From Pleodorina starrii (lineage: Eukaryota > Chlorophyta > Chlorophyceae > Chlamydomonadales > Volvocaceae), in the NCBI GenBank assembly GCA_030267565.1, contig BRXU01000025.1:541501-605500 (forward strand): a stretch of DNA of 64,000 bases. Direction: 5' to 3'. The notes under the pieces were generated by a model. The model was not told where the DNA came from. It ran no database searches and was given only the letters and a program-made list of their open reading frames with translations. The translations under genes were made by a program, and so were the position numbers. Positions 47,201 through 59,500 of this stretch are shown one piece after another. Position 1 is the stretch's first letter, and every line of letters begins with the position of its first letter.

Positions 47201-50200
47201 CCGTGAGCTCGGGGCTCAGCACTCAGCACTCGGGGCTCGGGGCATGCACCATCCCGTGGCCCCGGCCGCGACAGCTGGGCTGACCGCGCTGACTGGAACG
47301 ACCGGCGCGCGGCTGCGGTGTCGGCCGCGCGCCGGTCGCCCCAGCCAGCGGCCGTGACCGCTGGCTGGAGCGGCCGGCGCGCGGCTGCGGTGGTGTCGAC
47401 GTGACGAGGGAGGGAAAGGGGCTGTGGTCGGGGCCCGACTGCGGGCCATGCCAGTGCCTGTCTGAGCCGGGAGAAGCTCCTGATCGGGGGCTCGATCGCG
47501 GACATAGTGTACTCACAGCCCCTAAAACCACAATCCTAACCCTTCACTCGTGTCGTACTGCCGTACTGCCGTCGTACAGTCCTTGGACTGCTCGGGATAC
47601 GTTACGAAGAAGTTCGAGAAGCGTGTGGACCCGGTGATCAAGTACATCCTGGTGGCGGGGAAGAAGGCACTCGGGGACGCGGGGCTGGCTTGGGACGGGC
47701 AGGAGATCAAGGTATGTGGGTCGTGTGTGTGTATGTGTGTGGGGGGGTGGGGGTGGCCTAGGCGCAGGGTAAGAAACCCAACCGAGCCGCACTGTGTATG
47801 TGTGTTGTATGTTGTTGCGTGGGCATGGGTGGGCATGGGTGGGCTGGGTGGGTGGGCATAGGCGGGTGGGTGTGCGATTGATCGTGGGTGCCTGGGTGGG
47901 TGGGTGGGTGCGTGGGTGGGTGGGCGGGAGTTTGGGGCTGCCAGTGTGGAGGGATCCAGAAGGTGAGGGGCGGGGAGGGTCACTTAGGGTCTCACCCGTC
48001 GAGTCAGCCCCGGGTTTGTCAGCCCGGGTTTGTCAGCTCAAGTAAAGCGGCCCGCCCGCACAGGAGGGGAGGGGACGTCGGGGAAGCGCGCGAAAGGAGC
48101 TGGATGTGGAGTAGGTAGCAGCGGGGACCCGAGCGTTCCGGTGTTCCTGAGTCGTACAACTGCCGTACGGCTGGCCTCCTGCAGGATCTCAACCGCTTGC
48201 GCTGCGGCACGCTGGTGGGGACGGCCATGGGCGGCATGACCAGCTTCGCAAACGCCGTGGAGGCTCTGGAAACCTCCGGTGGGTAGAAGTTGGTGGTTGA
48301 CGGTTGTCGATTGGCGGTTGGATGTAATAGAGCAGTTGAATTCAGTTGGTTGGGGTGGGGTACCGGTCGGCGTCCCTGCAATGGCCATCCTTTGCCCGCT
48401 CTTGGGCGAGGCGGCGCGCGAGTTCGAATCCCGTCTTCGTCAGGTGGGGCGTCCCCATCGCCACGCCTCGCCATATACGGTAGCCCTCACCCCGCCCCAA
48501 CTCCACCCGGTCCCTTCAGGTCACCGCAAGATGAACCCCTTCTGCATCCCCTTCGCCATCAACAACATGGGGGGCGCCATGCTGGCAATGGATCTGGGCT
48601 TCATGGGCCCCAACTACTCCATCTCCACCGCCTGCGCCACCGGAAACTACTGTATCCTCAGGTTTGTGTTTGGGGGGAAAGGCTGCGGTGGCGCTGAGCG
48701 GCTTGGAGGAGGAAGCCGGAGGGGGGGATGGAGGCGTGCGTGCGTGCGCTTGCGTGGACGTGGACGTGGACGCTCGCCGGAACGGGAGCCATAGGGGGTC
48801 CTGGGGGCAATTGGGGGCAATCAGTCAAGGAGGCAAGGGAGGTTAGGGGGCAAGGGTGTTTTAAGCGGCTCCACCGGGTTGTTTCGGCGGGTGGTCCCCT
48901 GAGTGGAAACTCCCTCCCTCCCTACCCGGCCTCTCTCTCCCTCTTCTCTTCTCTCCCCTTCCCGTCCCCCCCCCTCTCTCTCTATCTCTATCTCTATCTC
49001 TCTATCTCTCTATCTCTCGTGCGCGCGCGCGCGCGCACTCATACAGCCCTCCCTCCTCCACCTCTTCCTCATCCTCTCCCCTTCTTCCTCTCCCCCTCTT
49101 TCCCCCCCTCTTTCCCCTCCCCTCCCCCTATATAAACGAGCATATTACTCCCTGACCCCCCTCCCTCCCTCCCTCCCTCCCCCTTGGCCTCTTCCTCCTC
49201 CTCCGCTCAGCGCCGCGGACCACATCAAGCGGGGCGATGCGGACCTGATGCTGGCGGGGGCGGGAGATGCCGCCATCATCCCCTCGGGCATCGGCGGATT
49301 CATCGCATGCAAGGTGTGTGGATGGGACCAAGATGGGCTGGGGCTGGTGGGGGTGGGTCAGGCCGCTGCACTGGCCTCGTGCCTGCAGCAGCAGCAGCAG
49401 AAGCAACAACATTTTCGAGCTGGGGAACCTGTGCGGTCTTTTGCCCGAGGTAGGTGCGGCCACCTGAGCCCATGACCCATCACGATGCCGTACCATAACG
49501 AACCGTTGCACCGTTGGACACGTGGCTTCATCTACAGAGACTCACGCACGCTTCGGAACGAACTGCCGGTTCAAACCCGAGTGCGGCCAGCGGCCGTTGC
49601 GGGTCTCTCTCTGTCTCTCTCTCTCTCTGTCTCTCTCTCTCTCTTTCTCCCTCCCACTCTCCCTCTCTCCCACTCTCGGGGAAACGAGGAGAGGGGGGAA
49701 GCCCGCCCCGCCCCGCCCGCCCCACCCTCCGCCCTGTCTGGACCGCCCTGTTCACTCCCACCGCCCTGCCCCCCACCCCCCCACCCCCCACCCCATGTGC
49801 CTTCTTTCTTTAACCCCTCCCACCCATCCCCCCCCCGGGCTCCGGCCTATACGTGGATAACCCCCGGTGTGTCCCCAGGCGCTGTCCAAGCGCAATGACG
49901 ACCCCGCCTCCGCCTCGCGACCCTGGGACACCAGCCGGGATGGATTCGTCATGGGGGAGGGAGCGGGTGAGGCCGTCGTGGATGGGGGCGAGAGGGGGGG
50001 GGCCCGGGGGCAAGGGGGCGAGGCGAGATGAAGCTGTTGCTGGTTTGCCGATCTCGTTCGGAAAGGGCGGAGGGGATTGGATTCGGCGTGGTTGAAAGGG
50101 GGGGGCGGGTGTGTGTGGTCAGTGGGGATCGACGGGGTGGGGATGGGAATGTGGAGGTGCTCCAGGGAGGGTGGGATGAGGTTCAAGGATCGCTGATGTG

Positions 50201-52994
50201 GATGGGCCTCTGGACGAGCGACGGATCATCTGTCATACTATGTGCCACCCACCCACGCACCCAACCTCCTCCGCCATATTGTCTTAACTACCCCTGCCTC
50301 TCCCCTCCCTCGCCCTCTCCCCTTGCACTCCACTCCCCCTCCACTCCACCCTCCGCAGCCGTGCTGGTTCTTGAGGAGTACGAACACGCCAAGGCCCGGG
50401 GGGCGCACATCTATGCCGAGTATGTGGGCGGAGCGGTCACCTGCGACGCCCACCACATGACGGAGCCGCAGCCGGAGGGCAAGGGTGAGGCTGGGGGTGG
50501 GGCTGGGGGTGGGGGTGGGGGTGAGGCTGGGCGTGAGGGTGAGGCTGGGGGTGGGGGTGAGGGGTGAGGGAGAGGCTGGGGGTGGGGGTGAGGGGGCGCG
50601 AAGCGGCCCTGGGGTGCGGTGCGGGCAAGCGGGTGTGTGTGTGTGTATATCGTTACAGTATCTGACCGGGCCCTGACCCTGTGTGTGTGTGTGGAAAGAG
50701 GGATCGGGGGGCGGGGGCCGCTGCAGCTGCGGGGTGGGTCGCTTGTGTGCTGCTTGGCGCTGGGGAGTGGGAGGGGGGAAGAGGTAGTGAGGGAGGGAGG
50801 AAGGAGTAGAGAGGGAGGGAGGGGTAGAGAGGAGGTTCGCATGGTAGGGGGAAATTGGGGATATGAGGGAGAGAAAGAAAAGGAGGAAGAGGGGATGAGA
50901 GAGGGAGGGCTCTTCTTCGCGCCACGTTGTACGTGCCGTTACTCTGCCGTACAACCTGCCGTACCAACTCCTACAACTTACCGTGCACTGGCCCATCGCT
51001 TGCCGTATCGCTCCCGACAAGGTGTAATCATGTGCTTGGAGCGCGCGCTGGCCTCCGCCGGCCTCACCGCCGCCGACGTCAACTACGTCAACGCGCACGC
51101 CACTTCCACCCAGGTTCGAACCACGTCCGTGTCCAATGTCAAATTTCCAACAATGTCAAATGTCTCATGCCCAATGTCCGTGTGTCGTTGTGAGCTCTGC
51201 GCTCACCGACCCCTCATATGGCCACACAGTGTTGTTGCTGTCTATGACGGCCGCTGCGACGCGACCCAACCCCCCTATCTTTTTTTAACCCCCGTACACG
51301 TGTCGGTCCACCCCCGTACCCCGTACCCCGTACCCACACGTGGGTGCCAGTACTCGCCCCTTCTTCCGGTGCCCCGGACCTGGAAGTAACCACTACCGGT
51401 TGTCTGTGGTGGCTGTCTGTCTGTCTGGTGTTGGTCAGGACCAGACGCCCGCCCCCGCCCCCGCCATCCACGCCCTCTCCTCTCCTTCCCGGCCTCTCCC
51501 CTCCCGCCCGCCCCCCTCACCCCCTGATCCGCTCCACCCCCATCCAGGCCGGTGACATGGCTGAGTACCGGGCTATCAACTCGGTGTTCGGACACTCCGA
51601 CTTGCGAATGAACTCAACCAAGTCAATGATCGGTGAGGGGCGGAGAGGAGAGGAGGAGGGGAGGGGGAGAGGGGAGGGGAGGAGGGGAGGGGGAGAGGGG
51701 TGGGGGGGAGGGTTGGGGGGGAAACTTTGGGGCGTGACACGGGAATGGAGAGGGGCCTTTGGGGAGGAGAAAGGGTGTGTGTGTGTGTGTGTGTGTGGAC
51801 CCCGGCCGGGTCAAGTTGCCGGGCTGCGGGGCTAGCTGCGCACGGCCGGACACACCCTACTCCCAACCGCCCCCTCCCAAACCCATCCCATACACAGCTC
51901 AATCCCAATCTCCCCCCCCTCGCCTCCCTCGCCTCCCTCCGTCCCTTGCGGCTGCGGCTGTGGCTGCGGTTGCTTGGTTTGTGACTTCTTGTGCTGCACC
52001 TCGCCTCGCCTGGCGCAGGTCACCTGCTGGGGGGTGCTGGTGCGGTGGAGGCGGTCGCCACCATCAAGGCTATCGAGACGGGTGAGAGGGTCTGCGGGGT
52101 GGGGCCCTGGGCTCGAGGAGACACCCGTGTAGCAGGGTCTTTTGGTCTCTGGGGCTCTCTTGGGCCCCCAAACGCGGCCCCCTTAATCCCACATGCGCGG
52201 GCACGCACTCGCGCCTTATCTCACATGCGCGGGCACGCACTCGCGCCTTATCTCACATGCGCGGGCACGCACTCGCCCCTTCACCTCACATGCGCGGGCA
52301 CGCACTCGCCCCTTCACCTCACATGCACACGCAATCACTCGCCCCTTATCTCACATGCGCGGGCACGCACGGTCCCTCCCTCCCTGGCCCCTTCAGGTTG
52401 GCTGCACCCCACCATCAATCTGCACAGCCCCGAAGAGGGCGTGGACCCGGTGCGTGTGGTGGCCGGGACCAAGCAGCACCACCCCGTGAGGTGAGCAAGC
52501 AAGGAAGGAAGGGGGGAAGGAAGGGGGGAAGCAAGCAAGGGGGGAAGGGGGGAAGGAAGGAAGGGGGGAATCTGCGGTGACTTCGTCGTTGACTTGGTGG
52601 GGGAGGGGAGGGGATGGAGAGCCCCTCGCGGTGGTGATCGGGGACGAGGAGGGGGCGAGGGGGAGAGAGAGACGCACCACACAGTTCGGCGCTGCGCTCT
52701 TTGATCTTTGCCAAGAGGTGTGATGCTTTGGACGAGCATCTTGCCCCTCCCCCCTGACATCGACCACCAGCACCACCACCGCCGCCACCACCACCACCTC
52801 TGCATTGCTACCGGCGCAGTCGCCGTAACAAAACCGGAAACCGAAATGCAGTCCTCTCCAGATGCCTGACTCCTGCCCTCCTCCCCCTCCTCCGTCTCGG
52901 TCGCCCCCGTGCTGTCTGCAGGGTTGCGCTCTCCAACTCGTTTGGTTTCGGAGGGCACAACAGCGCCGTACTGTTCAGGGGGCCTCCGCAGTGA
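44204..52994 (+). CDS. KAS2: Plastid 3-oxoacyl-[ACP] synthase II (KAS II)
   Basis: Elongates acyl-ACP by condensation with malonyl-ACP in plastid fatty-acid synthesis (mainly C16 to C18). Fifteen exons, all phases closing to 465 residues: 44204..44275, 44435..44497, 45938..46060, 46798..46845, 47580..47711, 48185..48278, 48520..48661, 49211..49313, 49879..49966, 50359..50484, 51022..51113, 51548..51632, 52019..52081, 52397..52490, 52922..52994. The first 45 residues are a transit peptide. Catalytic triad: Cys216 ([12 protein letters not shown]), His356 (VNAHATST) and His454 ([10 protein letters not shown]); Lys386 lies in [23 protein letters not shown] and KMNPFC near the active site favour KAS II (FabF) over KAS I. 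Length is normal for a mature protein plus transit peptide. Intron 2 is 1440 bases; introns hold many simple repeats. Exon 11 uses the unusual donor GTTCGA. Confidence 0.93.
44645..44718 (+). repeat. Direct repeat GCTCGGTGGCTCCTCCAGG in KAS II intron 2
   Basis: Two copies, about 36 bases apart, of a 31-base unit starting GCTCGGTGGCTCCTCCAGG and ending CGCGCTTGGTC. Confidence 0.75.
45170..45197 (+). repeat. Dispersed 28-base repeat, copy 1 (KAS II intron 2)
   Basis: Contains GCTCCGGCCTATACGTGGAT followed by AACCCCC. The same sequence occurs twice more in other introns of this gene. Confidence 0.8.
46240..46268 (-). repeat. Dispersed 28-base repeat, copy 2, inverted (KAS II intron 3)
   Basis: Reads GTATCCACGTATAGGCCGGA on the plus strand, the reverse complement of the copy at 45.17 kb. 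Confidence 0.8.
48360..48450 (+). repeat. tRNA-like (SINE-type) fragment in KAS II intron 6
   Basis: GCGCGAGTTCGAATCCCGTC matches a tRNA T-arm with a B box (GTTCGAATCC); the preceding 60 bases are tRNA-like in GC pattern, but I could not fold a full cloverleaf. It is probably a SINE remnant. Confidence 0.4.
49838..49865 (+). repeat. Dispersed 28-base repeat, copy 3 (KAS II intron 8)
   Basis: Again GCTCCGGCCTATACGTGGAT then AACCCCC, 14 bases before the exon 9 acceptor. Confidence 0.8.
52190..52370 (+). repeat. 32-base tandem repeat in KAS II intron 13
   Basis: Nearly six copies of a 32-base unit beginning ACATGCGCGGGCACGCACTC; some copies carry a variant ending (CCCCTTCACCTC instead of GCGCCTTATCTC). 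The array fills over half of the intron. Confidence 0.9.
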
Positions 52995-54730
52995 AGGAGA
53001 CTGGGCTTTTGGCCGCGCCGGGCTGGGCTGGGCAGTGCAGGGAGAAAGGAGGAGCGAGGAGGAGGAGGTGGAGGAGGATGGAGGTGAAAGAGAAGCAGCA
53101 CGGGGCGGGAATGGTGAGGAGAGAATTTACTGCTGGTGGGGAGGCGCCACCGCCAGCGGGGGAAAGCGTCGACCCCGGGATACCTCCGGGACCCTCCCGC
53201 GACCACCGTGGCTCGCTGCGGGTGGCCCGAGGAGCGGGGCCTCAGGGGATGGCCGAGGGAGGGCGAGTAGGGGCATGATTGCGGGCGTGTGTGTGTATTT
53301 GTGTGTGTGTGAGAGAGAGAGAGAGGGGAGGAGGGCCACAATAGGTTATGATGATGTGCGCTGCTGCCGTACCCGCGCCGTACGCGCCGTACCCCTGCCA
53401 GCAATTGCGGTCCCAGAAAGCTGAAAGGGTTTCAAATCCACCGTGAAATGTCTGCCGTGCACCTGATAAATTCATGTCGTACATACCGTACCGGCCACGG
53501 TAGTGGGCAAGGTTTTGGGGGAAAGGGGGAACGAGGGAAAGCGAGGGCATGCTGACGTGGCTGCTCTCTGCGGGGTGGGAGGAGAGCGGCTTGGGACTGG
53601 ATTGGGAAAGCGCGCGGGTCGGGGGGAGGGGCGAGGGCTGCGTCAGGCGGACAGACACGGAGTCAGGATACGCAGACGGAGCACGTGGAGAGGGGCGGGA
53701 AGGCTGGGGCGCGGGGTGGAAGGGGCCGCGTGTGGAGAGCGGGGGCGGGCGTGTGTGTTATTTGAAACTGAACACGAGCTGGGGCCCCCTTTTTGCGGCG
53801 CCGACGAGGAGAAGAACGCTGCAGGGAAGCGACAAAGTATGAAGGCCCCGTGTGTGTCTGTGCGGCCGTGTGTGTATGGACGGTGCGCGCGTGGCAAGTT
53901 TGCAAGTCACACGGGTGCCGTACGTATGCGTGTGTCGCAGCGGGGGGTTGTGCTGGTGGCTGCGTGAGGAGTTGAGCGCGGCCGTGTGCGGGAGTGAACC
54001 CCCGTGGGTCTTCCGTATGTGTGTGTTTTTATTATAACCGTTTTTTCTGGGCGGCGTGCGTGTCTTCGGAGCAGCAACAGCAGCAGCAGAGGGTGCGCAT
54101 GCGCACCCCGCGGGGGCACCAAGACTGGGCTTCCGTACACGTCCGTACACGTGAGCGGGTGGGGTCCCAGCTGCGAAGGCCGCGGCGGCGGCGAAGGATG
54201 AGGTTTTTGAACGCTGAGGATGAGGGGGAGTGGTGGGCTGTTTGTTTTTTGCACAGTGCGAGGGAGAGACGAGACCATGTCGGTGCGTCCCACCGTTTTG
54301 GTTTGAGCACTCGCTGCAGCCCTCTGCAGCAGAGCCCCCCCTAACCCCCCGGGGTTTTGATCCGGGCTGCCGCGTCCTTTGTTTTGAGACGAAAGGCGAG
54401 GCGAGTGGGAGAGATGCGTGCCGCGTGAAGGCAGTTCATCCGTGTTCATCCCGGCAGGCGGGTGGGATCGGCGCTGAACTGGAGCTTGTGCTGTTCAGCG
54501 TGCTGCTCCGACCTGGCCTGCCAGTCTTCGGTCGGCAGCTCTCGGTACAGGGTCGGGGCGGGCGCAAACGGGCGTTTATGATAAAAGGGGGAGTTGTGTA
54601 ACACACAGAGCGTTACATCACCATTCATCGGTAGTTGCCTTCAAAGCGGATAACCGCGAATGGCCTCTCACCTTGTTTGCATGTCTTGTTTTGACGCCTT
54701 GCCTTAGATGACCACAGTTAACGTTAGGCT
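52995..54730. other. KAS II 3' UTR and flanking DNA
   Basis: No gene is supported here. The first convincing TGTAA after the KAS II stop is at 54597, implying a long 3' UTR of about 1.6 kb. GA-, GT- and AGG-rich simple sequence is common. Confidence 0.55.
54597..54601 (+). terminator. Candidate poly(A) signal TGTAA for KAS II
   Basis: First plus-strand TGTAA after the KAS II stop codon at 52994; distance about 1.6 kb. Confidence 0.35.
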
Positions 54731-55192
54731 GTGTTCACATGTGAGCGAATCCGGGTGGATTCGTGCGAAGCCGACCTCGGATTGGTGCCAATCCGGGTCG
54801 AATCCCAATCCGGGTCTGGGGGGGCCGATTGGGCCGGTTTCGCCTGGAATCGCCTGGATTGGATTGTAAACAACGTCTTTCTAAGAACCAAATCTCAAAC
54901 CTGCGTCTAAAAGGTTAAATTATTCTAATGTAATAATTAGGAATACAAAAGCGCGAGCCAAATTTTTACTTGTATTTTCCGCCGCGATGCATGTACAAGC
55001 CTGGTGATGAAATATTTAAAAGTGGATAAAGATATGAACTACTATTTCTAAAAATCACCGGGATTCCGTGCGGTGTGGATGGGGAGCGGGCTCAGTGCTT
55101 CTCCTAGTACTGTCGCACATGTGAACAGGATTCGCTGGGACGCCCCGAAGCCGACTTTCAATCCGACCTCGGTTTCGCCCACATGTGAACAC
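54731..55192. mobile_element. AT-rich non-autonomous DNA transposon (MITE-like)
   Basis: GTGTTCACATGTGAGCGAA at 54731 is mirrored by the complement of a copy ending at 55192 (one mismatch in 19 bases), giving terminal inverted repeats. Subterminal parts are related too (CGAAGCCGACCTCGGATTG on one side; its complement-like partner on the other). The core from about 54.85 to 55.07 kb is strikingly AT-rich (TTAAATTATTCTAATGTAAT) in a GC-rich genome. There is no coding frame. I could not define a clear target-site duplication. Confidence 0.65.
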
Positions 55193-56592
55193 GTCCTTAC
55201 GAATCTGGCAGACCTTCGTGTTCGATATCTCGACGCCGACTGAAAAGCTAGACAAGCAATAGCCGCAACCTCACCGCGCGCGCAGCAACAAAAAATGTCC
55301 CAAAGAAAACACCGCATGATATTTGACTCCCTACGTGCGCAAATTATACAAAAATACACCGTGATCTCCGAAATCAAATGGTCTGTCTCCACATCTTCTC
55401 ACATGTACATAGATCCTCTCAGAAGTTACACGTAGTCAGGTGGGTTGATCGATGACGGCTTTGTAACACCCCTCCAGAACTAAGCTTAACCTGCCTTAAC
55501 GGCCTGCCTTAACCTGACAGAATGAAGCCGTGCCGCAGCAGCCCCCGCCACGAGCGAAAGTCCCAGGCCCTACTGCAAGCATCTCGTAAGCTAACAGCCT
55601 CAAAATTCAAAATTGTCGTAAAAACCGCGGCGGTGCGCAACAGCGGCCCTACCTCGCTTCACTCGGCTCCCACGTTTTTGACTCGTCCATCGCCGTACAG
55701 CCGCCACGCAAGCAACTCCCCACCCCATGCCCCACACCACACATCACAGCGGGTGTGTCCGCAAAACTGATTCAACCACCTCAACCGACCATGCAACGAA
55801 CCAACCGCAACCCAACGCCAGCGTAATCAACCCCCCAAACAACCATCGGCGCGATACAGACACACACAAGCACTTTTCAAACACAACCGCCTTCATTGTC
55901 GTACCAACCTGCTGGCCCGTCTACCTCCGGTGCAGGGCGGTGCCCTACCACCGCTGACAGGCCGCCGTCAGCGTTGAGCGCTGGGCTTTTTATTCTTCTC
56001 GTCGTGCCGTCAACGAACGACGGGACGAGCAACGAACGACGGCGCAAAAGGGACGGACATCCAAACAAACGCTGCAGGGGTGGCGAAAGGCCGGAGAGCG
56101 ACACACATACACACACCCACACGGGCCGACCGACGAAGCCTGAACTCACCTGGGCCGACTGACCGACGAAAGGCAACAGACAGCTGCGCGCCTCACCGCC
56201 GAGACACAGCGCAACGCCCCGGGGAGCAACGCCGAGATGTCAAGACGGCGAGGACTGACACATAGCAACCATGGCTCTCGACCTCCACCGGCACAACCGG
56301 TGCAAGTATCCACACACAGGCGCACACACAGGCGCACACTCACACAGGCGCAGACACATACAGGCGCAGACGCAAACAGGCGCAGACACACACACACACA
56401 CAGAAGTAATTCTTCAACAAATTGCACACATACACACACGCCCACCTCCCTCCTTCCCTCCCACACACACACAGACAAAGACACACCCCTGCTGGGCCCC
56501 AGCCCCCGCGATCCCGCGCATGCCCTCCCTCTTGCTTTCTCACTTTCTGGCCACCGCGCTCAATCCCACCCTCCCGCCCCCGTCTTGTTCGG
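55193..56592. other. Convergent intergenic region next to the Ala/KPEV-rich gene
   Basis: Should contain the 3' UTR of the minus-strand gene ending at 56593. A minus-strand TGTAA at 55430..55426 is a candidate signal. CA-rich microsatellites (ACACACAC and CACAGGCGCA) occupy 56.28-56.48 kb. No gene seen. Confidence 0.55.
55426..55430 (-). terminator. Candidate poly(A) signal TGTAA for the Ala/KPEV-rich gene
   Basis: TGTAA on the minus strand about 1.16 kb after the stop codon at 56593. Confidence 0.3.
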
Positions 56593-59500
56593 TCACCGCC
56601 GGCGGTTGTTGGATCGCGCCCGCGCCAGCAGCGCCTCCCTCTGCGCGCGCCGCAGCTCCGCCTCACGCTGCTCCTGGACCCGGCGCCGCACCTGGCATCA
56701 GCGGTTGGTGGTCGGTTGAACAGTTAGCGGTTAGTTAGTTAGCACGACACGACACGACACGATACGGCGGGCAGGCAGGCAGGCGGCCGAAACGTGCAAA
56801 AGACAAACAGTTTTCGCAAAGATCACGTGGGTCACCGTGGTCAGGACGACGACGACGACGACGACTGGCGCCCCCCTCAAGCCTCAGCCGACCCACGGGT
56901 CGCGCTCCCACATGCCTCATTTAAGTCATTACGAATGTGTATCAGCGCACGCGCCACGGCCTGAAACCCCGGTACGTTTGTGGTACGGATGCGGTACCAG
57001 AACACCACACGGGGACGAACATCGGATAAGGCCCAGCAGCCCTTGCTGGGTCACCCCCGCACGAGGCCCTCACGCGCCCTCACCTCGTTTGCCTCTAGCT
57101 CCGGAACCACCACATCCCGGTACAGCCGCGGCACCAGCACGGCGGCCGCCAGCGCCGCCGCCGCCGCCCCCGCACCCGGCGCCAGCTCCACCAGCCGCTG
57201 CACCGCCTTCTCATCCACGTCCGCCTCCGCCACCGCCGCTGCCGGCGCCGCTGCCGCCGGCGGCGCTGCCGAGTCACTCCTGGCCTCCACCTTCGCCGCC
57301 TCTGCCCCAACCGGCTCCGCCTTTGACTCCACCGGCTTGGATTCGGCCTTCGCCGGCTCAACCGGCTCGGCCTTCTTGGCCGCCGCGTCCGCGGGCTCCG
57401 CCTTCGACGCCTCGGCCTTGACGGGCTCCGGCTTAGCCTCAACCTTCGCCGCCTCCGCCTTCACCGGCTCTGGCTTGGCGTCAGCCCCGACCGGCTCGGC
57501 CTTGACTGGCTCGGCCTTGACCGCCTCCGCCTTCACCTCCGCCTTCGACTCGGCCTTGACCGGCTCGGGCTTTGGCTCCGGCTTCGGCTCAGGCTTCGAT
57601 TCAGCCTTTACCGGTTCGGGCTTCGATTCAGCCTTTACCGGCTCGGGCTTCGATTCAGCCTTTACCGGCTCGGGCTTGGGCTCAGGCTTGGTCTCCGCCT
57701 TTACCGCCTCAGGCTTGGTCTCCGCCTTCGCCTCGGCCTTGACCGGCTCGGCCTTCGCCTCGGCCTTGGTCTCGGCCTTGACCGGCTCGGCCTTGACCGG
57801 CTCGGCCTTCGTTTCCGGCTCCGCCGACTCTGCCTTGACCGCCGCCGGCTCCTGCTCAGATTTCGGCTCGGTCTTCGGCTTGGCCTCCACCGCCTTCGCT
57901 TCAGCCTTGACCGGCTCCACCGGCTTGGACTCGGTCTTGACGGCCTCCACCGGCTTTGACTCCAGCTCTGCCTTCTTGGCCGCCTCGCTCGCCTTGACAC
58001 CCACCTCCTCCTCCTTCCTCACCGCCGCCGGCACCTCGGCGTCTTTCGGCGGCTCGGGCGCCACCTCCTTTACCTCCGCAGCCGCCTTGCTGCCGCTGCC
58101 GCTGCTGCCGACGACGCCCGGCGCAGGTGCTGCTGCTGCTGCTGCTGCAGCCACCACCGGTGCCGGCGCTGCGACCCCCGGCTCCGGAACCGCCGGAACC
58201 ACCACCGCCTTCAAGGCGGACGGCGGCGCCGCAATGCCCTCCGCCGCCGACGGCTCCTCCGCCGCCGCCAGCCTCGACTCTGTCGTCGTCGGCGCTTCCG
58301 CCGCAACAGAAGCAGCAGCAGCAGCCGAGGTGGTGGTGGGTACGGCAGCCGCCTCCTCAGCCTCGGAAACTGCCTTGGCGGGCTCGTCACCCGCCAGCTC
58401 CGAAACCACATCGGCCGCGACCTTGGCCGCATCCGCGATGGCCTGTGTGGGAGTGGGAGTGTGGATGGGCGGGGGAGCAGTGCGGCCGTCAATGCTCAGT
58501 GGAGCGGGCGCGCGGGCAAAGCCGGCGGTGGGACCTGTACGGGCCGTACGGTGCCACCCTGGGGCCGTATGCGTGTGGAGCCAGGTGGGAAGGCGGGTCA
58601 GGGTACGGCGGAGTGCGTTGTGGCGGGGTGTGGCGGGGGGCGCAAAAGGGCACAAAGGGCGATACAAACACAAATACACACACACGCACGGCTGCAAAGC
58701 CACGGATACGGCACGGTACGGCACCTGGCGAAAGGCCCCAAAGCCTGATAAGCCTGAAAAGCCTCAAAACAGAACCCGAACGGGGAAACGGGCCGCCACC
58801 CCACCAGCCGCGGCCGCACCTGCGCATCTGCCGCCACCACCGCCGCCGCCTTGGCCGCCGCCGCCGTCTCCGCCGCCTCAACCTTGAGCTCCTCCAGCGC
58901 AGCCCTCTCCGCGGCGCTCATAGGCGCCAGGGCCGCCTGCGCCAGTACGACAAGAGTACGACAAGAGTACGATAAGAGTACGACGATCTAAAAGCGCAGG
59001 CGGCGTGTGTGTGGGGGTGGGTGTGCGGGTGTGTGGGTTATGATGGGTACAACAGTGGGGAGGTTGTGCGCGCGGCGCGAGGTTGGGTTCTGGCTAGGGA
59101 GCTCTGCATTTCGTGTGCTTGTTTTGAGATTTGGGAGGTTTCGACCTCGTTGTTGTGGATCTCAAACTCTCGATTGTTTGTTGGGAGGAGGGGTGTGTCC
59201 GTTGAAATAAACGTGAGGACTGTTGGACATATCGGGTTCTTGGGTAGCTCGGAGTCGTCTGTGCCCGCCGCCGCCCTCGTGTCCAGGATGCAAAAGCGGC
59301 CGCAGCGGCCAACCGGCCGCAGCGCAGCGCAGCGCTTCTCCAACCGCCAAGGAACCATACGACACCGCACGACAAGAGTACGACACCGCCAGTCCACGCC
59401 CCCGACGCCAGTCCCCGACACGCACCAGGCCGGTCTTGGGCTCCGGCGCCGCCGCCACCACCGCCGCCGCCGCCGCTTCCGCCGCCTTGGCGTTACTCGC

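Noticed and set aside
58127..58975. 282-codon plus-strand frame
   Set aside because: Antisense to exons 7-8 of the Ala/KPEV-rich gene; Arg/Pro/His-rich wrong-frame signature.
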